A stretch of DNA of 64,000 nucleotides. It comes from Pelomyxa schiedti. Its lineage: Eukaryota; Evosea; Pelobiontida; Pelomyxidae. Position 1 is the first letter of the stretch. Every line of letters starts with the position of its first letter. The position numbers were made by a program, and so were the translations under genes. This document shows, piece by piece, positions 23,321 to 34,407 of this stretch. The stretch covers positions 1 to 64,000 of the forward strand of contig JAHLWZ010000858.1 of NCBI GenBank assembly GCA_020536535.1. The letters run 5' to 3'. The notes beneath the pieces are model-generated. The model did no database searches. It was not told the DNA's origin and saw nothing but the letters and a program-made list of their open reading frames with translations.

Positions 23321-24537
23321 ATGCATTCAATCTCACCCGAACTGAAGCACGTGGAACTCCAGGAGGTGATTGTGCAGGAGAGTGTCGAACCGTTCTCTGA
23401 ACAAACTCAACCGAAGTTCTCTTTGATTCCATCGGACCTTTGGGAACAGAGTCTGACACTTTTCAACACTCTGCCGAGACCGTCAAAAGGTGCCCACTTG
23501 GTTTCGTTGGCCACCTTAGTGATTGACCCTCTTTCTACTGTATGCAGACAACAACCTCGTGTCGGTCGAGGACGTGAAGAAGCAATGGACGCTGGACCAC
23601 AAGGAAGCTTCGCGGTTCGAAATTGACAGCATCACAAACATGGTGGAACAAGAAAAGAAAGGAACGATGATGAGCCTCAAGGGGTTTGCGTTGGGTTGTG
23701 CCTTGTTCCCTGAAAACCGCTCAGTGTTGCCACAATATTGCTCTGTTAAAGAATACATTCACACGTATGTGAAGTGCTTTCATAGCTATTTCTTTTCTAA
23801 AGGAAAAAAAATGCAGAGGGTTCCGGGGGTCCTCGACCTTGTCAATTTTGTGTGAATCACGGCAGATTAGATTGACAATGCTGGCGTTATGGGTTCTTAT
23901 GTTTCTCGTCAACTGGATCTTCACAATTCCGTTTGCCATTTACTTGCATTGGTTTTGGCATTCAGTGTTGTTCACGTGGAAGAACGAGCACCTCACAGCA
24001 AGTGCCATTCCTTTTTCCATTGTGGCGTTTGTGACACTGGGAGTTGGCGGTGGATTGCAATTCGTGCCAATGCTGATAGTTTTCTGCATCTTTGAACTGA
24101 TATACGTTGTTCTGAGCACGATTTACATTGGAAATGTGTGCAGGCTTTTCTGCGTCATGTCACATGACACTGTTGTCCCTGTTCCCCAGGTTTCTTTCTC
24201 CCTTTTTTTTTCCCCATGCATAACATAAATCAGTACACTGTGTTCACATCACATACAATTACTGCATGGGTGTTTCTTATCCTTTATTCAATCTTGCTTG
24301 TTGTGTTCATCATCTTGGGAATCGTCGAAAACGACGTGCATATTGCCCCAATCTCTGGCATTTTGGTCTTCTTTGGTGCCGGCAGTCTGTTTTCTGACCG
24401 CCATGCTGGTCAAGGGATACCCAAAGAGAATGGTTGCTGCTGGTTTCATTTTAGCAACAGTGTTGACTGTTGCTTCCGCCGCCGCGGTGGTTGGATTCTG
24501 GTTCACTGGCCGTTGGATCCCCGATTACGGCGACTGA
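23321..24537 (+). CDS. Multi-pass membrane protein, paralog B
   Basis: The start MHSISPELKHVELQEV is at 23321. The order matches paralog A: FSLIPSDLWEQSLTLFNTL, NLVSVEDVKKQWTLDHKE, FALGCALFPENRSVLPQYC, KEYIHTYV, then hydrophobic helices (LWVLMFLVNWIFTIPFAIYL, FCIFELIYVVLSTIYIGNVC, VFLILYSILLVVFIILGIVE, AAGFILATVLTVASAAAVVG) and the end WFTGRWIPDYGD-stop. Several introns. Residue identity to paralog A is high, but nucleotide divergence and intron-sequence differences show an older inverted duplication. The family is unrecognised. Confidence 0.78.
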
Positions 24538-24620
24538 TGCGAGACTGCTTTGAGATTGTACAGTAAAAAATTTTTGTTTTTTTCTATCTGGATTTGTCTT
24601 TTCTTTTCTTTTTCATTTCG

Positions 24621-25799
24621 TCACGTAAGAGCAACACGAACGCTTTCCATTCCATGGGCTCGAAGGTGCTGCTGAGGTCGGGATGGAACAGTCCACACAG
24701 AAAGAGGAGTGGCTGCAGGGAGAGCAGCAAGGCTATCGGTGGAAACAATGAGGAGTCCGGTGGCACCATCATACAGCTTTGTGATGCCCTGTGTCCACAC
24801 AGCAATGAACCCGTTGGTCGCTGTTGTGTACTTGGCTCCTTGCTCGAGTCGGAGGCGCTTGAACGGCTGGCTGAGGTTGGATGTGGTGTGGAAGTTGAGA
24901 AGCACCCCTCTGTTTCCGGGCCAAGGCTCTGCCACAACGAAGCGGTGATCGTCAAGCTTTCGTAGGGGCCACTGTGACACAATCGGTACTGTGGAGTTGT
25001 ACTCGGTGCTCCAAAGGGAATAAGACTTCTCGCGAGTAGATTCATCAACGATTTGGACTGGAACCAAGATGTGGTTGGAGGAGGATGGCACTGACATGAC
25101 ACCGGCCTGAGGCTTTAGGCCGATGCACATCGGATTTGATGAAACGCAGAGCTGCTTGGTGCTGAAGGTTTTCTCCAAGTTGATTTGAACCAACATCCAC
25201 TGCTCACCTTCTCTCTGACACAACGTTGCTTGGTTGGTTCCGGTGATCTCCAACCACTTGAACCTTTCTCCCTCAATCCTCACGCTTCCATTATAATCCA
25301 TCTCTGGCCAAATGAGCAACTCACCGGTTTTGGAGCAATACAGCACAGACCACTTCTGATTCACAGCCAATCCATCAAATTGAGGGCCCTGAATGAACCC
25401 GAATTTGTGGAATGCGCCAGGCTCCCTTCCAAACGGCCAGACCTTGGCCCCTCCAAAAGGCAGTCTTGTCAAAGGCGTGTTGTGGTCAAGCCATCCCAGG
25501 TGCGAAGTAATAGGCATGTACGCCGTGCCCATGTCCACACGCCCCAAAGTGGCAGTCACAGACAACTCAATAAGAGTACTCCAAGGCATGCCCTCGTGAT
25601 CAAACCCAAATTGCACCCATCGCTCCACAGGAATCACCCACTTCTTGCCGATCTCGTTCGCGACGATGTTGGTAGATCTGAGATGGCGAACAGGACTCCG
25701 GGCGCCACATCTCGCATGAAGCCCAGTAGCGATCGCAACAAACTGACGGTATCCACTGAGTTCCCAGTCGTCTTGGTTTTGTGTGTTCACACCACTCAT
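24621..25799 (-). CDS. Uncharacterised 392-residue protein, single exon
   Basis: An uninterrupted frame from ATG 25799 to the stop at 24621, unusual in this intron-rich neighbourhood. It starts MSGVNTQNQDDWELSGYRQF and continues FVAIATGLHARCGARSPVRH and IGKKWVIPVERWVQFGFD. The C-terminal half has recurring beta-strand-like stretches (KWSVLYCSKTGELLIWPE, HRFVVAEPWPGNRG, GFIAVWTQGITKLYDGATG) that suggest a beta-propeller-like fold. No signal peptide, TM helix or catalytic motif is visible. The lack of introns may reflect retrocopy origin or membership of a lineage-specific multigene family; both are inference. It converges with paralog B, 83 bp away. Confidence 0.75.
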   Translation of the reverse strand: MSGVNTQNQDDWELSGYRQFVAIATGLHARCGARSPVRHLRSTNIVANEIGKKWVIPVERWVQFGFDHEGMPWSTLIELSVTATLGRVDMGTAYMPITSHLGWLDHNTPLTRLPFGGAKVWPFGREPGAFHKFGFIQGPQFDGLAVNQKWSVLYCSKTGELLIWPEMDYNGSVRIEGERFKWLEITGTNQATLCQREGEQWMLVQINLEKTFSTKQLCVSSNPMCIGLKPQAGVMSVPSSSNHILVPVQIVDESTREKSYSLWSTEYNSTVPIVSQWPLRKLDDHRFVVAEPWPGNRGVLLNFHTTSNLSQPFKRLRLEQGAKYTTATNGFIAVWTQGITKLYDGATGLLIVSTDSLAALPAATPLSVWTVPSRPQQHLRAHGMESVRVALT

Positions 25800-25977
25800 C
25801 TATGACACGTGACGTCGCTCCTGTTGAATAAGATCTGAATTGTGCTAAGTAAACAACGGGCCTACGGCATGGCAGGTCTCCCGGGTAATGATGACATAAA
25901 ACTTGGAGACAAAAAAAATTTTTTTTTTGATTTCTCCGAATTTTTCAAAGGATAAAGCACAGTACAGTCTTTACATA

Positions 25978-28841
25978 TTATTGTGTGGATCCTTCTGCTG
26001 AAACTGGTTGTTCACCAGTTTCGGTTTCAGTAACAATTGGAACTATTTGGAGTTCTACACCCCTCTCATAGGTGTGAAGTGTTCTCCTGAACCAAAGTGC
26101 AGTGACCACTGTGGCAGCTCCAATCAGCAGTAGGGGTATTATAATACAAATTGGAATCACCCACTTTTTCCAGTCCTTGGGATCAGGTGCTTTGAATGTT
26201 GTTAGACAGTGAGGAGTCGCATTCAATCATACTTTGTGTTATTGAGAGGAAGAAAACCCAATCCTGAAACGGGTCACTATCCTCTACTTCTTCCAGCTGA
26301 ACGACACCAACTGTGTAGTTCTGCCCTGATACGGTTGAAAAGGTTTGAACATAGCCACACTGAGACAAGGTCTCACTTAGTAATAAGTGGGGGTAAAGGG
26401 GAACCTACAGTCCAGTATCCAATGCACGTGCAGTTAGTGGACAATTCCGTTTGACAGTCAAAGGTATCGCCGTTAACAAGGATGTCAATATCCTTTCCAT
26501 TACCAGTGAAAGAGAAGTATGTGGCTAAAGGAATGTTAAACACTCGAATAGGGACACACGAGCTGTACCGCAATGTATATCATCTGAGCAGGTTGTGGGT
26601 GCCTGATATTTAGATGCCACAGGCAAGTAATTTGTCACTTCATATGGGACCTCAACCGGAGCTGCATTCTCACAGTAGCTATGCATAGGCACACGAACAA
26701 CTTCGGTAACCATAAGTGTGTAGGTGCCATAGAACTGCCTGTAAGCTTGAACCACGCCTATAATCCGCAGAGATTTGGGTACAAAAGATACTAGGTACGT
26801 CTCGTTGTTATCACACTGTTCGTGTTATCCTCTTTCATGATTACAATATAACAACCTTGAAGTACTTGAGACACTCATTAGATTCATCTAATATTTCAAT
26901 GTAGCACTCAACATCAGAAATCACTCGAAATGTAAGTTCACTTGGGACCACAATCTTGTAGTAGTTTCCTGTGCTCTGTCACAGAAAGTAATAACTCATT
27001 CCTACCTGCCACTGAAACAGATCTACAAGAAGATTCGTATCTTGTGATGTTTGGTGACAGTTCACCAGAAAGCACAATGGGAAGATCAAGCAATTTAGCT
27101 GTATCACAGTGGTCGTTGGGGTAAAAGCCTGTGTCCGAAAGTGAGCACCCACATTTTGGAGTTTTAGTTAACTGTTCTCGGACTGCACTGTTATTCTATA
27201 TGCACCAAGAATATCTCCACTTAGCTCGTATTGACCAATCCCTATCACATACTTAACGTTGTTTGTAGACACAAAACTATAATCGTGGGCACCCTAAAAT
27301 TAAGTGCTGAGATATTGATCTCATACAGGTTTTCTTACCCAAAAAGGGTCCCATACAGCCATGCAATCACACTCACCAGAATATAACTCAACAATGCCAT
27401 GAAACACTTCTCCAGTGTGAATTTCAATTGTTGTGCCATCCCCCATAAACGAGAAGTAATGGGCTTAGAACGTTTACTCAATGAATAGGCAAGAGCTGTT
27501 AGTGCAATACCTGCAACTTGACTCCGGCGACAAGGGACAATATGTGGAGTGCAAGTGAACCCTAGAACTCCCGTTTGTGTAAAAGGGAGGGTCATACTTT
27601 TTGGGGACCAACATTCTTCATACTCTTGGGGAGCTTCCTCTGCTACAAGAGATTAACTCATCTTTTGTATTACTGGCCTGAGTATACCAATCTCAAGGGT
27701 GTATTTGCCATAATCATGTGTGTTTTTTTGAGCAACAATCACAATCGCGTCAGCCCCCGCTTGTGCATAGAAACTCCAAAAATCGGTGCACTAACACATT
27801 CACTTAGTCTAGGCATAAGCGAGAAGAGCTACTGGCCAATGTCCCCAGCAAGTGCAATCAGTGTACGCCACCTGAACTTGACAATTAAAATCAGCTTCCA
27901 CAAAAATTGCCAGCATCAAACCAGAACCCCAAAAGTGATAATAGTTAGCTGTACGATTGTTACAGGCGAAAGTAATCAAATTACAAGAAACCATCACGAT
28001 AGCCAGAGCATGCTGTTGTTACAGACCATGGGTAGTTAGGCAGATATGTCGTTGTTACATTTGGGATATCCATATGGGTGACAAACTGTGAAACGCAGCC
28101 AGTTTGATCTGTTACAAAGTAAACAGGTAATTAGTGTTTCATTTGGCACTTACTCAAAAAGCTTTGTGAGATATTAAGAGAAAAAGAACCCCAATCAGCA
28201 TATTGGTGAACAGAAATTAGTAAAATTTTTCCAGCATCAATAGATGTAAAAGTACTGGCCGGATTGCTACACTGCACCGTATTAGTACCAGGTGCCATGT
28301 GAATATGTGAATGGGTATCACCTCTACCCACGTGACACAGGTCTCACAGTCTGGGTCGATTATTTCTGCGAGGCAACTGAATTCGGCACTGACACTAATT
28401 TCCAGTAATCCTCGGTACTGTCCAGTAACCTGATACCAGTACCCTAAAGAGATTGTAGGAACGCAACCAAAAAAAAAAGTTACCTCCTGAATCAATTTCC
28501 ACACACGGCAAGTACGACTCAGGGGAAGTGTAGTCGATAACTCCTTACGTAAAACATGATTCCAACCACACAACAATTCTCTGGTTGTTGTTTTTTTTTA
28601 AAAAAATACCCTGGTGGGAAGACGGTATGGCGGCGACAATGGGAGTAGCACAGTCATCTCCTATGCAACGTTAACGAAAGAAAGGAAAGAAGAAAAAAGC
28701 AAGCGTCTTACCGGGTTTTTGTGATGCAACAACGGCGACCTCCAACAGCACACAAACGACGGAATATGCACACAAACGGATCTCGTTGTCCGATCTCCTT
28801 CCATTCGCGGCCCTTACGTTGGTAGCACGTTTATCCCGCAT
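25978..28841 (-). CDS. Type I membrane protein with repeated PPC-like extracellular domains
   Basis: From ATG 28841 (MRDKRATNVRAANGRRSDNE) a hydrophobic signal segment (LCAYSVVCVLLEVAVVAS) leads to a Cys-containing domain beginning GDDCATPIVAAIP. The ectodomain repeats a pattern of the type YFSFxGxGxxIxI...C..E....C.C: YWYQVTGQYRGLLEISVSA, NYYHFWGSGLMLAIFV, YFSFTGNGKDIDILVNGD, and others near 27400 and 26800. This resembles bacterial pre-peptidase C-terminal (PPC) beta-sandwiches. A single TM helix (WVIPICIIIPLLLIGAATVV) is followed by a tail of about 45 residues ending EQPVSAEGSTQ-stop. There are many introns, so exon borders are approximate. A surface receptor or adhesin role is inference only. 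Confidence 0.68.
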
Positions 28842-29092
28842 TCGCGTCGTTCGAACAAAAATGTTTGTATGGAAAAAACCCAGTAAGTCATGAGTGCCAT
28901 TGAAAACTAGTACACACAATTTGACTTCGCAGAAAGTGAAGAAGTTGCAGATCCCAGTTGTTTCAGTAGGTCCTTCTTCATCGCACTCCCGGGTGCTCCT
29001 AGCTCCCCTATATCCTTTCGGTGTTTAACTGTTCCCGTCTCAGTGCTTTTCTCAACTTCATTTCTCCTTGTCTTTCTGGGAGAGACGAAATT
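28842..29092. promoter_or_regulatory. Divergent promoter region between the type I membrane protein and MED8-like genes
   Basis: 251 bp separate the two start codons. An in-frame extension upstream of the MED8-like ATG (29021-29092) is probably 5' leader. No motif was assigned. Confidence 0.35.
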
Positions 29093-30722
29093 ATGCAGAG
29101 CCCACCACTGCGCGCAGCCCTTCAGCAGCAGCCTCAGCAGCAACAACTGGGCTCGGCAGCGGTGCCGCCGCCGCCGGCCGCGGGCCCCCCGTCCCTGCCC
29201 GAGGGCGTGGCGGCGCCGCTGCGGACGCTGCGGCTGCGGGCGGTCGGCATGCGCGACTGCGTGGGCAAGGCCACGGCGATGCTGGCGCAGCCCAGCGCGC
29301 GCCCGGCCTGGGGCGACCTCCTGGCCCAGTACGAGTCGCTGTGCTGCGACTTTGTCAACAACCTCGCGTGCCTCAGCAGCCACGTCGTCAAGAACCCCGA
29401 CCGCCCCGGCGCCGAGCCCACCGTCGAGGGCCTCGCCCACTACTTCGTGGTCCCGCAGTGCCCCGCGTCCTCCTCCTCCTCCTCGTCCTCTGCTTCCTCC
29501 TCATCTCTGGACCAGCAGCAACAGCAGCAGCAGCAGGGATCGCCGTTGACGCCGACGTCGTTGATGATGATGCAGCAGCAGGCCAACAACCAGTTTGACT
29601 TCGAGAGATGCTCGCACTCTTTCTTCCCCCTAAAACACAAATATCTGCACCTGTCCCATAACTTACTTATTACTGAGGCTGAGGCGTATTGCTTATATGT
29701 ACATAATAGTAGTAATGTTCGTTTGCGATGGCAGAAAGCAATGCACATTTCACTCAAAAAAATCCCATGAACAGCCAATACTTTATTTTAATAATTCTGT
29801 GCACACTGTGCTGACCTGTTTTTAAGTACCTCCGTTATTATCTTCTAAACCGGACCTGGATATGGAGTTGAACGAGAAAAATATCATAAATAAAGAATTT
29901 GCCAGCTATTCCACCCACCTTGTGGTATTTATCATTCTTGAATAAGTGTAACTTTCTTACGTGTATATGTAGTACCACATTGGTACCCACAACATGCTTG
30001 CTGTGGACCTTGCACACAGCAAAGACCTGTTTCAAAAATTTTTGGATCAAGTTGATGCAAAAGCAAAAGAAAGGTTAAATACAGCTCCTCGATCTGATCC
30101 TCCCTCCCCGATGTTGGTAGGAATGTTTGCTGCAACCCAGTTTGGAATTGGTACAACAGGCTACTCTCATTTCTCCCTGTAATGATAAAAAGATCCTCGT
30201 CCTGCTATTGTTCATGAACGACAGCCAGTAATACATGCAAAACCACCTCATATCTCAATCCCACCGCAGCAACAAATCACAGGACACGGACTTCCGGCCC
30301 AAGCCATGCAAATGATGTACACACAAAATGAGGTCCATCCTGGGACTTATCCTCCCCACCTCACACAACAGTATGCACAATATAACTCCGGCCGTGTGGC
30401 TCCTATGCCTATGGCCATGTCGCTTCCACCAGGATCCATGCCACAAAGTCTTCCACCAAGTGGACTAGCTCAAGGAATTCCACAGGGAATGATGCCGGGA
30501 ATGCAACCCGGGACTGCTGTGCAGCCCGGAAACGTGGCAATGCCTGTTGCAATGCAAACAAACATGGCTCCAGTTATGCCCTCTGGATTTTCAGGGATGC
30601 CTACAGGTATGCCTCAACCGGCAACCATGCCTGGAATGATGCAATACACAACAAATGTTATGACAAATCCCCACACTCCGTATGTAACTTTCCCCAATCA
30701 CTTTTCTCTAATGACCACCTAG
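29093..30722 (+). CDS. MED8: Probable Mediator complex subunit 8
   Basis: The start MQSPPLRAALQQQ at 29093 is chosen over an in-frame upstream ATG because homology-like sequence begins here. The first exon is very GC-rich and encodes helices LRTLRLRAVGMRDCVGKA, WGDLLAQYESLCCDFVNNLA and LSSHVVKNPDRPG, followed by YFVVPQCP and poly-Ser and poly-Gln tracts. A later exon has VPPLLSSKPDLDMELNEKN, resembling the conserved VPxYLRTKPDPEVE segment of MED8, then DLFQKFLDQVDAKAKER. The C-terminus is Met/Pro/Gly/Gln-rich (SLPPGSMPQSLPPSG). MED8 belongs to the Mediator head module and contacts TBP and RNA polymerase II. The assignment rests on pattern similarity only; the long low-complexity C-terminal tail is unusual. 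Confidence 0.65.
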
Positions 30723-30808
30723 ACCAAACTACCGAAAAATGGGCCGATCATAAAACAAGATAGGCAGTTGAGAATAAAATGAATATAAAGACGTTTTGTG
30801 TTTTATGG

Positions 30809-31440
30809 TCATAGGAACAATCCCAACAAAGATAGGGCAAGGAGTGAAGCAACTGGAACCAACCCTGGTGCAGCAGAGAAATGTTTGCAAAAAACAGCAC
30901 CACCAGTTGTTCCATAGCACCCAGAATTGATGTCCTTTCGGCAAACAGCACAACCATAATTGGAGTTGCATCCACAACATTCCCAGATTGAAGGGTCAAA
31001 GCATGTGTAGTATCCAGCAGCACTTAGGGTGGGTGGGGAAAAAAAAAATAAAAGTGCATGGTCAGGTGCTGTGTGGGCTATGGAATTGGAGAAGTTTGTC
31101 AAAGAACATACTTTCCGCTTGCTCCTGGGTAGCAGTACTGCCTTGTTGAATCACAGCAGCACATCCAAGTTCCATTGCCACAGGCATAACTGGCTGGGCA
31201 CCCATTGTCCTCACCAGTTGCCTTTTTTTTGTTTGTTTGTTTGTTTGTTTATTTGTTAGTCGTTGCAGGCTAATAAAAGCATGAAATAATTAAAAACAGA
31301 GAAGGGGGGAGCACCATTGCCACGGTGGCGTCGTAAATGGCACCTTCCAATCCTGGTTCCAGTTGCTCGAAGTAATCGTCTGCAACAACGCAGAGCGCCA
31401 TCGCCGCAACAAATAAAACGCAGCGCCAAGAACAACTCAT
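30809..31440 (-). CDS. Short secreted Cys-rich protein, probably GPI-anchored
   Basis: ATG 31440 starts a signal peptide (SCSWRCVLFVAAMALCVVA). Exon 2 encodes GCPASYACGNGTWMCCCDS and QYCYPGASG. Exon 3 encodes YYTCFDPSIWECCGCNSNYG, CAVCRKDINSGCYG and VFCKHFSAAPG, ending in a hydrophobic tail (LVPVASLLALSLLGLFL-stop) with no charged residues after it. A signal peptide plus a terminal hydrophobic tail behind small residues is the GPI-anchor arrangement. About eighteen cysteines in a chain of roughly 150 residues imply a disulfide-knotted surface protein. The family is unrecognised; the CCxxD spacing faintly recalls granulin-like modules. Confidence 0.65.
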
Positions 31441-31876
31441 TGTGGGAAGCGGCCTAAGGGAAAAAAAAACAAGTTGGGACGGCGCAGGGGGCGGGGTGGC
31501 GTGGCGTGGGAAATTCGATTAGAGACGAAAGTGGTGCCGCACCTGTTTGATTATTACAGTTGTTTTTTTTTTCCTTTTGGTTCTGGTTTGATCGGGGCAA
31601 ATCTTTCGAAGACTACGAACCTGTTTATGTGAAATGGGAATTCTCATCGCTTGGTAGATCCACAATGAAACCAGTCTGAGGAGCTTCCGCTGGGAATGTA
31701 TCGGGGGTTCTCGTGTCTCGTCGCCCTTCAATGAGCAGTCTGTGAGCCTGGCATGCCCAGATCTGAGTAGTTTTTCGAGAAACCATACTTAGGCGTCTTC
31801 CAGTTTTCTCGCTTGAACCAACAAACTTGAAGAAACACGCCCGTAACAAGAAAAAAACCCCAAGGGCCGCAGTACA
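31441..31876. other. Divergent intergenic region, no gene seen
   Basis: 436 bp lie between the starts of the Cys-rich protein gene (-) and the SHK kinase gene (+). It holds T-rich runs and minus-strand open frames without coding character. Both promoters should lie here; no specific element was recognised. Confidence 0.4.
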
Positions 31877-34275
31877 ATGGACACGCTAAAGAAACACGTA
31901 TGCTTTTTGTTCTCACCCTCTTCCGTTCTTATGTCGTTGTGTTCGATTTGGGCTATGCATGCCATTGTCTGACTTCATTTTTTTGGGTTTTTTTTTTTTT
32001 AATCAAAAAAAAAAAGCTTCCTGGCCATCGTCGCGATGCACATGAACACCAAGCTTTAATTGCTGGCCCACCGGAGATTAGGCGTGAGGACATTATATTC
32101 AACCCAACAACTGACAAGCTTGGTGGTGGAGCCTATGGTGACGTTTACAAAGGTGAATTCGTTTCCATTTCATTAATTTGATTTAAACATAAAAACAACC
32201 CGTAACCACTGTTAATGATAAATGGAACCACCTGCGTAAGTTTAACCGATTCCCCTTTAGCCATTGTCTCTGGAATCCCTGTTGCTATTAAGGTACCAAA
32301 GAAGCAACTGTGGAGCAGTCCTGAGGAGTTGGCTGCTTTTAAAGAGGAAGTTAGAATTCTCAAGTATATTTCTCCAAATGTACCTGCTCAATGCTTACAA
32401 TATGCAGGAGTATATTCCATACCAATGTGGTTCTCTTTCTTGGTACTATTTGTAAGTCCATTGTATTCTTTTTAACTTTACCACAGGAGCCTGCACTGCA
32501 GAGAGTAACGTCATGATTGTTTTAGAGAAAATGCTTTGCGATGCTGAGAAGATTCTTCACAATCCAGCTAGTGTACCAGTTGAATTGCAAAGATATGTAC
32601 AAGGTGGCCTTTCCTTACAGAATAAACTTAAAATGGCGCATGACACAGTATGTTCCAAAAACATTGTTTTATTGAAATGTATTCATCATTTCGTAGGCAT
32701 TGGGTATTGCATGGCTCCATAACATTGCCCATCTTGTCCATAGGTCATAATGTAGTGTTGTGTTTTTCCTCTCATTCCTCTCAGAGATCTCAAACCTGCC
32801 AATTTGTTACTTGATGCCCATTTCAATGTTAAGGTAGTGATACCATTCTTTGTTCGTTTTCACCCACACCAATAGGTGTCTGATTTTGGCTTCAGCCAAT
32901 TCTTCCAAGCTGGAAAGAACAGCATTTCATCAAAGGAGCCAGTCAAGGGAACCAGTAAGCCACCTTGCCCTTTCCTCCTAGTAAGAAAGCTTTATTTCAG
33001 AACTGTACTTGGCTCCGGAGGTGTGGCATTCCACACCGGCCTCTACAGCGTCGGATATGTATGTACTATTCCTTTCTGATTTTCTTTAACACTTGTAGTT
33101 ATGCATTTGGGCTGATATTATGGGAAATTTACACTGAAGAAGAACTCTTCAACAACTATACTGAAGTTGAGCCTTTTTACAGAGATGTCATCCTCAACGG
33201 ACTTCGACCGACAATTCCACCCAATGTTCCTCACCCCCACGCTTCTAATCCACCACCAGCCAGTCCCACTCTACCATCTCTGGTAAGTCACCCAGGTACA
33301 ACCTTTCATTAAGAGAAAAATAGGTGACCCTAATGACAACCTGCTGGGACGCAAATCCAGCAAAGGTTCTTCTTATTTTACCTTGCTTCACAATCTAACT
33401 GTCTCTCACCAGAGACCCAACATTTCACAAGTACTGGAGCAGCTGGAGACTGTCATGATTGAAAGCGAAATTTCCTCCCCACTAGCTCGCACTTTTTGGA
33501 AGAAACACTTTGGCTCACTTAGTGGTGCGACAACAGGTCTTCAAAGCATGGTTCCTTGGGACCACTTCTCCGCTGTCTTAGCCCAGGAGTCACATGTGCC
33601 AGCAGTCAATTTCCGCGAAATCGAGAAGATTGCGTGTGGTGAGCCACCCTCGGCACGTTCCTTTCAAAAGCCTTTTCTTATCCCCTTGCAGAAGATACAA
33701 CCGCGGTTACCATGTTGAGGTTTGATCTCATGCAAAAATGGTTTGGTGACTTCTGGCTCCCAGAAAATGTTCATCTTCTCCAGGAAGTATGCCTCGTCAA
33801 TTAAAAATCTCCTTTCTTACCTGTGCCTAGATGAACCTACTTGCTAGCCAACTGTAATCCAGTTGTTTATTTCTTCAACTTACCATGAATCACACAGGTG
33901 GTTTGCTCCTTTTGCAACCAAAGAGGATTCCGACTCTTGGCTTACCTCTCGCCCACATGGCACTTTCCTTGTTAGGCTGAGCACCAACTCCCCTACCAGT
34001 CACCCAATTACTGTTTCCAGACGACAGGGCAACCAGACATTCCACAGAAGGTTTGTTCCTGTTCATTCCCGTAAATAAAGTCCTCACCAACAGCTAAATT
34101 CAGAGTGAAACGTGTGAGTTACGCCAACGTCCCTCAACGCTATTCCTACGATACTGAGCACTCTCCCAAGCCACTCTTTCATGCCTCCATTTTCCAGCTT
34201 GTTGAAGAGCTCACACGCTTGGGTGAAATCACTACCCCTTGCCCTCAGTGTGCTGTTGGTGGAGGATACCACTAA
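31877..34275 (+). CDS. SHK-type TKL kinase with C-terminal SH2 domain
   Basis: The first mini-exon MDTLKKH is spliced to LPGHRRDAHEHQALIAGPPE. The kinase domain follows: KLGGGAYGDVYKG, VAIKVPKKQ, FKEEVRILKYI, MIVLEKM, IAHLVHRDLKPANLLLDAHF, VSDFGFSQFF and YAFGLILWEIYTEEELF. Catalytic Lys, HRD and DFG are intact. After a linker (FWKKHFGSLSG, WDHFSAVLAQESHVP, LMQKWFGDFW) comes an SH2 domain (about 33895-34240): WFAPFATKEDSDSWLTSR, GTFLVRLSTN and PITVSRRQGNQTFHRR. The phosphotyrosine-binding Arg of FLVR is present. The stop is at 34273-34275, after the final splice that adds VKRVSYANVPQRY. Kinase plus SH2 in this order defines the amoebozoan SHK family, known from Dictyostelium chemotaxis and phagocytosis. 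Phosphotyrosine recruitment is inferred. Confidence 0.88.
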
Positions 34276-34407
34276 ACCATAAACATCCAATAAATTAGCA
34301 AATAAGTACCAAAAAAAAATAAGTATCTCAGAATGCAAAATGGTATTTTTTGTTTTTGAGGTTTTAAGGTCAACAAACAGGGAACTCTTTCTGTGTTGGG
34401 AGTATTA

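Noticed and set aside
29000-29040. ATATCCTTTC with downstream TTTAAC in the leader of the MED8-like gene, a possible second U12 intron
   Set aside because: The distance to any usable 3' end is too short, and there is no coding frame to test it.
29043-29600. Alternative long frames rich in Arg/Ala and Pro/Arg on plus, and Gly/Ala on minus
   Set aside because: GC-rich shadow frames of the MED8-like first exon.
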